Positions 35,960 to 47,911 of a stretch of DNA of 64,000 nucleotides are shown here, piece after piece. Origin of the DNA: Neodontobutis hainanensis (Eukaryota > Chordata > Actinopteri > Gobiiformes > Odontobutidae); NCBI GenBank assembly GCA_024349245.1, contig JALDNG010000407.1, forward strand, positions 226,421 to 290,420, in the 5' to 3' direction. Position 1 is the first letter of the stretch. Each line of letters starts with the position of its first letter. The position numbers and the translations under genes are program-made. The notes under the pieces are model-generated. The model did not search any database and was not told where the DNA came from. It saw only the letters and a list, made by a program, of their open reading frames with translations.

Positions 35960-37559
35960 ATATTCGTTTTAGTTCTATTTTTACAAACTTTGAGCTGCGC
36001 TAGCTTTTTCAAAGACTTTTTTAAGCTGTCATAATTATGCTAAATTTTTCAGACTGAGCTTAAACTTAATTTTAGTAAAAATAAATTGTGTTGAACAATC
36101 TGTTCTTTGATTCGGTTAATGGTTTATTTTGGGTTAAGTAACTAGCTTTCGAAACGAACTCGTATTCTAATGGTTTATATGAAATAAATAAAGGCAGAAA
36201 CCTCTTATATTTTCCCCCATAGTACTCTCAGTTAGACTTCGGTTTGGAAGAAAAATTAGCGATGTTATGTTTCTTAAAGTTAATTATGATGAACTTGTAC
36301 GAGACTTATCTTAAGCCATTAACTTCGCCCCTTTAGTATGATAAGTATGGACTGAATTTTCACTTTGAGAAGTAACTATAAATGGTCTCGACTCATCTAA
36401 AAATGTTGAATAAATTCATGATTATATGATGAGGTTTGTTTCTCTGTCTGCATTTTATCTTTGTTTTTTGGTATAAATCCAAAATCATTGAGAAATGGAA
36501 TATAATTTGTTCAAATGTATACGCATGAAAAAAACATCGTATATAAACCACAATCTTCGTAATGGCGCGCGATTATTTCGTATTTTTACATATACACGAG
36601 TAATTTTAAATTTTAACTCTGATAAAATATTAAGAGGTTGTCTTAAAATTAATTCTTCTTGTCATTTCATAAACTATAAGTTGGTTAACTTGCGCTTAAT
36701 TTCCAAAGTGAAGTTTTTGATGCTCTATCGTAAATAAAATTATTTACCAGTTCTAAAGTACTAATTTATTCACGTAGCACTTCATGAATATTTTAACAAT
36801 TATTTTAATAAATTTGGCCAAGTCTCTTAATCTTTGAGAAATATACGATTATTCTGTCATGCAAATACATTCATATTCTGCAAGCTGCTTTTATTTTGCT
36901 CTACTGAATGTTTTTTTAATTAAAAATAACTTTTTTGAACATCGTCAAAAATTTATTTTAATTTTATGAAAATTATTTAATCTGGTAAATTTTAGCAGCG
37001 AGGTGTGTATTTTCAGTTAAAATATTATAATTCAAACAAAATCTATTTTTTATAATTTAATATAACTTTAAATTTGTTAATTTTTTTGATATCCTTTCAG
37101 AGTGTCCACTACCGTTAGGTTATCCTTTAAGTACTTATTCAGTTAATGGCGCTTTTTTAAATCTGCAATTTATAGATGTGATTTCAGCCCAGTAATAATT
37201 ATTTTCAGAATTTTTTTATAAATTTAACGGACGAATTTGATGGTAACACATGAATACATAATTTTAAGCTCCTGTCTATCCATAGAAGAGAAATTTTTAC
37301 AAACAGTACTATAAAGAATCTATAAAGAAAATTTTAGGTAGAACTAAGCCAAACACAATTTAAGAAACCTTACGACGCGCATCAAAATGTTTATTCAGAT
37401 TTATATTAAAATTCAAAGCAATGGTGTCAAGGATATTTTATAATCATCACATACGACGGATCCATAATACTATACAGTTTAATATTTCACTCATGTCTAT
37501 TACATTTTAATGGCCATCACCAATAATGTAAACACATTTTATCGACTTTTCATTTTCAG
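35960..37559. other. spacer with one weak open frame
   Basis: An 80-codon plus-strand frame at 36495-36737 contains NHNLRNGARLFRIFTYTR before a GTAATT site and might hold an exon, but no partner exon in phase was found. The remainder looks non-coding. Confidence 0.3.
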
Positions 37560-38168
37560 GTGTCATGAAGTTCTTGTGAATAAATCAATCATTAATTTAT
37601 CAATGTGTAGCTCTACGGTTAGACGCCAAATCCTGAAAGAATATAATTACAATGTTTATTTTCGCTTAATATTTTTTAGGCTAGATCCAGTTCTGTCTCT
37701 AGTTTCTCTGTAAAAATTATTTTTGTAACTGTTTACCACCAAGAATAACTATTAAAGTTAACTTATCAAACTGTTAAATTTGAGTTTTTATAAAGCCCTC
37801 GTCTTTTTACGATTTTTCACGAACATTACATCTTTTCGACCAAACTATTAAAAATTGTATTTTTGGCTTTAATAAGGACACAATAATATGAATATTTCTT
37901 TTTTAGCAAACTAGTAGATAGTGTTTTTACAAATATGTGCACTAGAACTAATATTTTATCCACTATTGATAGAATGCCCCGATGTTTGTTTGTCAGAAAA
38001 AAATCTTGTAAGTATAATTTTGACTTCATTGCATCACAATAATTTTAACATCGATAAAATTGTATATTGTTCTGCACACATTGAGCTTATGAAAAATTTT
38101 TTAAAAATGTTATCAATTGCATAGCTATAATGTTAAAATCTAACAATCTTTCGTTAAAGGATATTTGA
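37560..38168 (+). CDS. four-exon gene, unidentified (5' end open)
   Basis: Exons are 37560-37653, 37680-37709, 37907-38007 and 38086-38168 (TGA). The first intron is 26 nt. Peptides are CHEVLVNKSIINLSMCSSTV, RRQILKEYNYN, ARSSSVSSFS, KLVDSVFTNMCTRTNIL, STIDRMPRCLFVRKKS and SYEKFFKNVINCIAIMLKSN. Exons 1-2 and 3-4 join in phase, but the join of exon 2 to exon 3 does not (phase 0 against 2), so an exon is missing or a base is wrong. No start codon was found upstream. Family unknown. Confidence 0.42.
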
Positions 38169-40459
38169 ATGAAATATTATTTTTTTATTTTACCTTTTTT
38201 GTCAGTAATTGATGTAATTTTAAATTTTCTATGTATAAATTTATCGACTTTAAACGTAATGAACTCTTTAACATTATTGAAGATTAAATGGGACGATACG
38301 GGAGCAGACCATGTGATGAAATTTGTCAACATCATCTATAAATAAACAAAATATAATTTGCGAATTGTTTAAAATTGCAAATTTTTTGGCTGCATAAATC
38401 AACGATCTGATATATCAAAAATAACAAAATTACGCGTTTTATTGTGATATTAAAAGTTTAATGAGACTTGGCGTGCGCGATTAAATAAATTATTCTATCA
38501 CGAACCAGGTTGAATGATTTTTAAATATAAATTGAATAGTTATAAATAATTTTTCATGTCTCAATGCGTTTGAATACTATCAATTAAGCGAAAATTTTTC
38601 AGAAAACTAGATTAACCGAAAATGACCATTTTTAATACCACGCATACTCGATATTCTCAACATTTGACATTTTAAACATTTTTTTGAATGAATAGATAAT
38701 AACTGCTTCTAACTTTAAAATAAACATATTTTGTTGAATTCTTAAATTATTTTTATTTTCTGCGTTTCGTTTTTCTCCACAGCATGACATGAGAATAAAT
38801 GCGAATCACATAATTCATAAAAAATTTCTCCTTGAATGATTTTACGTTTGAAATAAAAAAGAGTATTTAGAGTTGATATTTTAATTTTTACTGTGAATAT
38901 ATCATGAAGGAAAGTTAGTCTGTACGTACTCGATACGATAGAAATGTAATGAATTGTGAAAATACTGAATTTAATTGTTTTAATTTAGGCTTTTTAAATT
39001 TTCCCAAAACTGAATTATTTTTAACAGATACATGGTTTAATTTTATTTTCATGTTGGTTGGAAGTGATGGATCTATTCGTTCTTACCAGTTCCTTGAACT
39101 GATTTATTGAATAAGATTTGCATTATTTGTTTTTTATCACAAGAAAATAAAAATGAACGAAATCTACAATGGGATAAAGAAAAGGAGATTTAGATTAAAG
39201 TACAAAAACCATTTTTAATATTTTATAAAAACACGTAAAATGGCCTGTTAAGTTAAAAAAATCGACACATTTTCAAAATCACATTTATATCAACAGATTT
39301 CAATTAATTAGTTGAAGAATAAAAATAATCCTGATATCTGGTAAATCTCAGTCTGTTATTTCTTTGATTAAAGTTGCAAAATTCATTAAAAGGTGGCCGT
39401 AAATGAGAAAAATTGGTTTATTCATAGAAATGCTAAAATTGTGGAAATTGTGATTTTTAAAAATAAAATAATCCATAAATAATTAAATAATATTTTCCTT
39501 TGATACATTGGAATTTTTAGAATAAGCAAAAATGTAACGCCACCCACATGTATCAACGTATATTCGAAAAGTTTGATGCGTACCTTTACCTGTTTGAGAA
39601 ATAAATTCAAATGAAAAACATCAACGTCAGTCACCATATATTATATGGGAAATTTTATATGATATTTTTCAGAAAATGCGTGTCGTAATTTATTTCATGC
39701 TAGAATTAAGGGTTGTGTTCGAATAATTTCGTATATTTCCGTCATAAAACATTAATGGCTGAGATTTTATAATACTTTTAGTTCGAAGAGTATTTCGATG
39801 AATAGCAAACGTAAAAATGAAGTTTCTTAAGAATAAGCACAACGGAAAACTGCATTTTATTATTTACCTTCAGTTCACAAGCAACATATTTTCATTTTTA
39901 ATATAAATTCGGGTGTCTTAACTTTTATGAGTGCATGTATTCTCTATTTTCTGACAACACAACAACTTAATGCGAATTTTGGACCGAGAACAATTTAATA
40001 TCACTTAATGATATTCGTTGACAAACAAAAAACAAAAACCACGTCTGCGCATTGTATTAATTGACGTGGTAGTATCATTAATTTTACACAATTTTTTTTA
40101 ATTTTATTATTTGTGAGCCATTGGTAAATCTCATTAACGGATAACTTTGGAGTAACATATTTTTTGCTTCTATCTTTCGTGGACGTGTCATAAAGTCGCT
40201 CATGAAGGAAAAAAATAATTACTCAATTATATACATTTTTAACAAACGGGAGATTGAAAATGTTTATCATGTTATGAATTTAAGGGCGTCTTTCTTTTAG
40301 ATATAATAAAGGCATTGAATAAATAATACAATATTCTATTGAAATATCTTTAAGATAAAGGCTTATGATATTTTATTTTAAATCGACTTTTTTAAATGTT
40401 AAGAACTTCGGATACTTAAGTTTAACTAACCTGAAGATGATATTTTAAATAGTATTAAG
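38169..40459. other. AT-rich spacer
   Basis: No supported gene. The minus frame 39422-39637 shows no features beyond hydrophobic, AT-driven residues. Confidence 0.4.
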
Positions 40460-40654
40460 GTGGGCACATCAGCGAAACGATTCAGCAGAGCCACGGTTAC
40501 TCTGATGGGCAGAGAAGAGGGTGAGGTTTTCAGTTGGTAAGAGTCCCACACAAACAGGTTAATCGTGTTTGCACAAGTAAAAGGTGCAGACGAGTCGTAA
40601 GGTACTGAACAGCGGAACCTAGTTAGCAGAGTCTAACTGAAGAGCGTAAATTGA
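40460..40654 (+). CDS. tiny-intron exon cluster, unidentified (partial)
   Basis: Exon 40460-40536 reads VGTSAKRFSRATVTLMGREE then GEVFS. A 21-nt intron with a textbook GTAAGA donor leads to 40558-40576 (LIVFAQ), then a 36-nt intron to 40613-40621 (RNL) and a 21-nt intron to a short last piece ending in TGA at 40654. The first two exons are convincing; the rest is one of several phase-compatible options. The patch is one of the most GC-rich of the window. No start codon was found. Confidence 0.38.
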
Positions 40655-40673
40655 CCAAAACTTCCTTCGAAGA

Positions 40674-41092
40674 ATGCCCTTATGCTTTACTCATCCTTTC
40701 TCCACGAAGAATAAATATCCACCGTCCATTTCATTTTTTATTTCCTCGTCACACCAAGAAGAATACTTACGAAATTCATTTTGATAAAGTGATAAATTAG
40801 AATCGCATTTCTTCGTAAAACTCAGTAATCTTGTGTATCAACTTGAGATAAGAGTTACAGTAAAAACTAAGATATTTGATATGCATTAAAACCGACATAA
40901 GAGAAACATCCGAAATATCCCGAAAACTATACAAAGCTTTAGATCATGAAACCGAGCTGAAAACTTCCTGGAAATGCTTCCATAAAATAATAACATACAT
41001 CATCTCGTAAATACGATTCTCGATAAGAAATAAAATTATTTTTCAAAACGACATGGTTAACTACTTAAAGTCGTGACAAGTATGAAAGTTGA
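40674..41092 (+). CDS. multi-exon gene, unidentified
   Basis: ATG at 40674 begins MPLCFTHPFSTKNKYPPSIS, exon end 40747. A 42-nt intron leads to 40790-40814 (DKLESHFF). The main exon (about 40872-41006) reads KTDIRETSEISRKLYKALDH, then ETELKTSWKCFHKIITYIIS. A 21-nt intron leads to 41028-41055 (NKIIFQNDM) and a 25-nt intron to 41081-41092 (YES-stop). The join between 40814 and 40872 is not phase-matched as read, so one piece there is wrong. The main exon and its two tiny downstream introns are solid. Function unknown. Confidence 0.45.
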
Positions 41093-44000
41093 ATAAATAT
41101 AAGTTCTGAAAATATTAAAGAAAGAACATTAAGATAAAGACATAATAAAATTCATTATAATACTTTGATAAAAAACCAAATTCCTTAAAAAGGTGAACGT
41201 AACAAGCATAAATTCGTATATTTTATAAAAACGTACCCAAGTTTCGAACTAAAAATTATAAAGGCTATTTTCCTCTAAATACTTCACAGGTATAATTTAT
41301 AACGATAATTAAATGTAATGACTTAACTTTTCCTATTTAAGACTCATATTACAGCTTTTTATTGGTTTATTTGCGATAAATTGTTGAAAAATATTTAATA
41401 TTTACTAATTAGTTCGATAAAATTGTAATTTATACATATTTGGTTTTTACTTCATGCCTGAATTTTTAAATATGTTAGAATTCACCGGTAAATACATAGA
41501 ACATGATTTTTACACCCTTTGCTTAGTGTAACTTTGAGCAAATTTTCAAAAGTCGAGCATAAACCTGAAATTTTTATGTAAATTTCTGTTCGGTAATGTC
41601 GGAATGAAATTAATTGGTTTAATTATTACAATGAATACTGGATTCATGATAAATATCAAAAATTCTTGGCATCATAAATACATTGTAGACTAAAAGATGA
41701 AAAACACTGATTTTGATTGTATTTAAAGATGATCTTTAATTAGATTTAATTGAGGGTTTATGTGTTCTTCATATAGTAATTACAAGGTAAAGTGCCTTTA
41801 TTTAAATAAATTCAAAATTATTGCCACTCAGTAAACGTCACGTGGTCCTTTTCGCCTTCATTAGGATACCTTTATTTATTGAATAATATAACTTTTGAAT
41901 GTCTGTTTATTATATCGGCTTAGAATAGACCTTTTCTTATTTAATCGAAAGAAATGTGGAAATTATGGGCCCTTTTATTTTTTAAGACGAATAAAGTCTT
42001 GACGTGAAAGAATTTGATAAAATGCCGCTTACTGGATGAAATATATTCATAATAGGAAATTGTGGTTAGGTATTTTCAGATACGTGGTAAAATCTTTTGA
42101 TATACGCTTGAATTTGCGATGGTATGAATCTTTTCTACAAAAGTAAATGACAGTCAAGTCTCGTTATTTTCCCATGTACATCAAAACGGAAAAAATGTGA
42201 AAACTTTAGAATATGAAAAAATTTCACCACAAGGGTTGATACTTCCAGGTCGACGAAGAACGGCAAATTTTAATCTCAAGTATGACTGCAAAGGTGTATG
42301 AATTTTAAATAATCAGACTAAAGTATATGTATTCCTCGTCTAGTTTTGTCTGCGCATGTTCGTTACAATGAACCTCAATGGCGTTTTTGCACGTGACACT
42401 GACAATGAACAATATTACTATATGCTCTGTTTTTAATACCTTTGTCGGAAACTTATTCTTCTAGGATACTTTGAAGGGTAAAGTATCCAAAGAAATAAAC
42501 ACGAGAGAAGAGTTTTCAAATCAGAGAACTTTCTTATTAATTTATATATATGATTTTTTAAGAAATTGTCATATTTATCTGTCTTACGACGACTACGTAA
42601 TCATCAGTATAAAGAGTTGTTATGAGCGTCGAAGTACTTAATTGATAAATTTACACTGTATCACGTTATTTTTTCATAATCATATTTAATTTTGTAAAAA
42701 TATGGTTACTGATCCCTAGAATTCCATATTTAAGGGATGTCTGAAAATGCAGGCGTGCGGTGTTTTGATAAATAAAGTATTATTGGACAGAAATTCAAAA
42801 CCAAATCCACTCTCCTTCAAAAGATTCAAAAATAATAAACACAGCGTTAAAATTTATGTTTTCAGTATGTAGAGGAGAATTCTTAAGTTCTATCTACGAT
42901 ATATAAAATACGAGAGTTATAATTTCAAAATCTTGGTTTGATAAAAATATTCCACGATGATCTTGACCCATTCTCTGTGACGGTATACACATTTTCAATC
43001 AAGACCATCACAATAAAATCAAATGCTAGCTTTACATTTCCGCTGAAATAAAGAGGATTTTTAAACTTGCAATTTTTACGTTGAAAATTTCACAAGTTAG
43101 TAAAGAAACGTGTGATTATTTGTTAAAAATTATTTTGTTTACATTTTACATCCAGATACAGTTATTTTCTTTCATTTGAGAAGTAAATTGTGCCTTGGCG
43201 CCTTCATAATTATTTAAAGTTTCTTCACTTTTAATAGGAAAGCTTCAATCGCAATACTTGTTCATTATGAACTTCAAAAGGTAATATCTAAGTTTTTTAT
43301 CATAATCGTCTGCTTAGATATTGAAAAGTGGAAATAATAAAAATCAAGAATCATGCGAGTTTCGTGAAGAATATCATCAACACAAACATAAATTGCACCT
43401 ACTTTAATTTTTAATCACGTCAATTTATTTTATCGATAAGATATATCGCTATTTTTTCCCATTAGTTTTAATTTGATAGCACCATGTCAATTCATCATTA
43501 TAAACTGCAGTAGTTTAAATATTCTCGGATAATAGCTCGCTTTTATTCGTGTATTCAGCAAGAACGTGATATTTCTGATTAGATTAAAATTTGGAAGAGG
43601 ATGCTGAGATTGATTTTAATTGGACAAATTAACAATTTCATTAATCGCGAATTACGCGCTTTGGTGAGTTTATATCAATTTAATTATTGTTGTAATTGTA
43701 TATAGAATATTTAAAATCTAATAATTTTGTGTTTTAATTCCTCATTCAAAACATGTGGCATACCTTTTCTGAAATTTAATCTCTTCTTAAACTTCGTGTC
43801 CTTTTGTTCATTGTTATTTGACGCACGCCCATAGTAAAAACTTTGGGTTATAATAATTCAACTTTAATGACAACAGGTATCATTATTTCGACATGTGGAA
43901 GACAAACTTGAAAGTCAACATCACTCATGAATAATAGCGACGATAATATGGGTATTATAAATTTGTCATGTGCTAAGATCTTGAGCCAAAAAATTTACTC

Positions 44001-45190
44001 ATCTTCAAAAATCGTTTTCAATATGCCCTCGAAAATAGTTGAACATAAAATCCCGGAGAAGTTCATCAATAACTCAAACTTTCGAGAATAAATTTCGTTA
44101 TAATTTATTCTAAAGTTTAATTTTTAATGTAAAAAACTCTAGTGATGAACATAAGAACTTATCTTTTTTCACATTGGGAGTCATGATATCAGCAATTATA
44201 TTCAATATAGATGCTAAATGTAATTTGTTTGTTTGTTCACATCTTTCACTTGTACCGTATAAAATATTATCTACAAAAATTGAAGGAATAACATTATTTT
44301 CTGAATATAAAATAATTTTGTTGAAAATTATTCTCTAAATCATATCGTTTGATATCCTGAAACGTCGGTAAACTAAATATGCACTTTAAAAGCCTCTGAT
44401 AAAGTTAATATATTTTTTGAAAAGGAAAAGATTTAAAACCTTTAATTTTGATGATGTAAACAATGATATTTGGAACTTGGTCACTGAAGATTTTCGTTGT
44501 CTATAAATGTTCTCCAATTATTCTCAACAAATTTAGGTTAAACAATCTGAAATCATTTTTGACAAAAATTCTGTGATTTTAAAAATTATTGCACGTAGAA
44601 ATTTAAATATTTTAAAAGAGCGAAAAAAAGGTTTACCGTTTTAATTTACACTTCCGAATTTATAATTCAATTGCTCAAAATAAACTTCAAATTTTAGATT
44701 TTTATTTATCAAATTAGACGTTTTATATAAAAATGTTAATATTTATAAATAGGGTCATCACTGATTTTATTCGCTTCTCCATTTAAGCGCATGAACTTAA
44801 GATCGATCGAGGATCTATTTTTTGTAAGTTCTCAAGAAATAAAGACCAGTAATATGAGTTTTGACATTTAAACTCTCGAAAAAAATTTGTGAAAAGAACA
44901 CTTGTGTTTATATGTTGATTAGAAGCAAAATGTCGAGGTATCTTTTCAGTTGATATGTTCATTTACATTTTATTTCATAAAAATATTTCATTTTTGTTCA
45001 TTTACTGAGAACGTTACCTTAACACCATAGTCCCTGGAATTTAAATTAACTATGCTCAGGGATCATGCATGAAAAAAAAATCCAATAATGTAATTGGTAG
45101 TGCACATGGAGTGCAGAACTTACTGTGCGCCGGCGCGACCTTTTAAATTCTTTGTCTTTCGCTTTGAACGGCTACTCTTTGTGAAAAAAA
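41093..45190. other. AT-rich spacer
   Basis: About 4 kb in which I found no coding-like segment with splice signals. Nothing repetitive stands out apart from A/T runs. Confidence 0.35.
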
Positions 45191-45200
45191 TAAAAGAACA

Positions 45201-46330
45201 ATGCTTTTAAGGAGTAAATTTAAAGAAGAAATACGAAGCGAAATTAACAGTGTCTTACAGGAAGATAATGAAAAAGTACTCATCATTCCCAAAGAAGTTC
45301 GAGCTAAAATTCCCTTGTTTGGGCATCGTAAGAAAAATAAACAGATCGATTTCTTTCAGAAAAAGGAATCACCTTCACTTGTATCCAAATCAAATTTAAA
45401 ACAACTGATCTTTAATTTTTAAAAAATATTGAAGAGTTAATTCCAAGATTCAAAGTAAAAGTTGTGTTTACATGCAAATCATAGAAAACATTGGATGTTA
45501 GAATATTAATAAAATTGAATCTGCTGGTGTTTGGACAATCCGCTCCCAATAAGGAAGAAAATTTCTTAGCGGTATGTTATATGTTTAAATACTCGAAGAA
45601 TATCGTGATTTGTGCCACTAAAGAATCCGTCTCTCATAAACTACAATTCGAACGAGTTTATTGATTGCCATCTTGTATCAACACTTGATCCATTTTTAAC
45701 ATGTATAATAGTGATGGTGTATGACCTTAGAACTGGGATATATGCATTAATCCACTTTAAAAAGTTTTAAAGTTTGTTCACTCTTCTCCAAGAAATGTTC
45801 TAAAAGTTTATAAATGGACACCTCGAGTTATTAAGTGTGACTTTGAATTGACTTTAATTAATGCCGTCAAATATGAGTTCCAAGAAAGAAAATTACACGA
45901 ATGCTAATTTCGGATAGAATAGTTAAGTCTTGGAAAGATAAAAAAATTATCCATAATGGATATGATAAGAAACCGATCTGAGAACATTTTTATGCATTAA
46001 AATCACACAAATTAAAAAACTTTTACCAAAACCTAGAAAAATTCTTGGCATTTCACAAACATATAGATGAAGAAATTTGATCCTCAAAATTGAACGAATC
46101 TATTATTACATCCAACGGCACGGCAAATTGAGAAAACAATGTCTTTGAAAGATAAAATATGATAAAATTAAAATTTAACGAGATTCTGTGCGCTAATAAA
46201 ATTTAACTGTTCATTCAACGAGTAAAACAACGGATCATGCAAAATCCATGAATTATTTCTTAACCATATTTTCTTTAAAAAGTCTAGAATTTCTGAGTTC
46301 AAGGATCACCTAAAAATGCTGAATAAAAAT
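45201..46330 (+). pseudogene. MULE-type transposase relic (second lineage)
   Basis: An open N-terminal stretch (45201-45422) reads LRSKFKEEIRSEINSVLQED and is followed by a degenerate catalytic region. The clearest motif is TPRVIKCDFELTLINAVKYE then FQERKLHEC (about 45820-45895). It matches the MULE block in which the second catalytic Asp sits in (D/C)DFE.A...A and is followed by a Cys-His zinc pair. Further on, SNGTAN.ENNVFER (about 46109-46155) matches the C-terminal TNN.LE..N motif. Stops and frame changes are common. It differs from the relic at 27-28 kb in its DFE context, so the two are probably separate insertions. Confidence 0.62.
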
Positions 46331-47911
46331 AGTTAAACTTCTCCGAATTTGAAGGGTATGCTCTTGATTATCATTCGTTTTCTGCAACTCAAATAACTTT
46401 AGATTTTAGGCTCTCCACTGTATTCATCCTATCTACAAACAGAATGTATTTTTAACACCTAAAAACCAGTTAGAAGATATAAATCCGTTTTTGAGAATAA
46501 ACCAAGAAATTTGAGTTTATAGGTTAGACTTAATTTGTTAAGTGAGAATTTGAGTAAACTGTAATCAACCGTCGGTTTGTACTTGTAAATTTTACACCAT
46601 TTGCTAAAATTAATAAACTCTTTAAAAGAGCTCAGTGGTTGGCACTATATTTTCAGAAAAAAAACAATTTCTGACGGTTAAGGCAATCGGTTGTTAGACG
46701 CAGAATAATTGTAATTAACGCATGCGAAGTAATTTTAGTTATGAAAATCGTTTTAAAATATAAAAATCTTTCAAATTTTGCCATTTTTGAAACTTTTGAT
46801 ATGCCATAGCATGCACTCTTCGTTAAAATTAAAATAGAAAATTGGCTTATAATCCTCTACTTTGTCAAGGATTCTAGAAAATTCGAGGTAAGTTAAAAAG
46901 TCTGGAATCTCATGACCTCAAGAACGTGTTATCTTCGCAGTCTATCTTTTGGTATGACTTCTTTGGGATACTTTCCTCATTCAGGGTTGAAAAAGTTAAT
47001 ATAATCATGGTTAAGAGTCTAAGCGTTTATTATTGTTTTGAAACGGTTTAAAAGCAAGAGGAATGTTGGCATCGATATTTAGTGTCCCGGCTTCCACAAT
47101 TTCTTCTCTGAACATGTCCTATGGATCAATTTTATTCTTGAACTATATACACCTTCAAAAACTTCCAAATAGTCAATAAATCACCCAAGGATGCATTTTC
47201 TTTCTCCAACTGTAGAGGCTAAGTGCAATGCATGAGCTGAACAAGTCAGGGATTTTTATGGGAATAGTTGAATTATGGAAATTAGAGGTTTCTTGAATTA
47301 CACGTGGATTTGAAAGTTGAGAATGCATAAACAGAAACTAATCATTTTTTAACAAGTTTATTATGTTATGAAAACCACATTCCTTTTTAAGTTGATATCT
47401 TGAATTATAGCATGGTACAATGATTATGGTTATACCAAAAACTTAACCAAAGATAAGGATTCGTCTGACAATTTGAAAACATATAAGGTTTTTGAAAATA
47501 TTGTCATTGTTGTAGCCATTACAGTGTTCGTTTCACTTGGGTAATCATCTTTTAAATGCTTTGAAATAACAATCTATAACATGTATAATACTACTGAATG
47601 AGATAAAGATTAATTTTTTATGTAAACTAATAAAAATTACATCAAAAATATACTGAGTTAGGTGCGGAGGAAGTAAAAAAATTAAAATATTTAAACGCTC
47701 AGAAGAATAAGTTAAAATATATATTATCCTAGTGATCCAAGCTTTACAAAGTTCAGAATGCACAGTTAAAAGAATTATTAAGAAACCTAAAACTGTCAAT
47801 AACAATTAAATTATGACACGTTCAAGTACACGTCGATTCTACAGAGTTAATTGAAATTATGATAACTTCTTTTGATAAAAACTGGTAACCATAGAACAAG
47901 AATTAAAATAA
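46331..47911. other. spacer downstream of TCERG1
   Basis: No supported gene. The hydrophobic minus-strand frame at 47545-47805 has no domain and AT-driven residues, so I leave it out. The TCERG1 3' end and its cleavage signals must lie near 47800-47911; AATAAA-like words are too common in this DNA to choose one. Confidence 0.35.

Noticed and set aside
40521..40545. tRNA-like A box (TTCAGTTGGTAAGAG) suggesting a SINE
   Set aside because: No B box at the right distance, and the GTAAGAG part works as a splice donor between in-phase exons.
10100..40690. Shared words AAAACTTTCTTCGAAAGACG (about 10113) and AAAACTTCCTTCGAAGAATG (about 40658) taken as a dispersed repeat
   Set aside because: Similarity is limited to about 22 bases with mismatches and does not extend; such matches are expected by chance in a window this size.
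47545..47805. Hydrophobic 86-codon minus-strand frame next to TCERG1
   Set aside because: Composition is what AT-rich DNA gives by chance; no domain, no clear start context and no partner exon.
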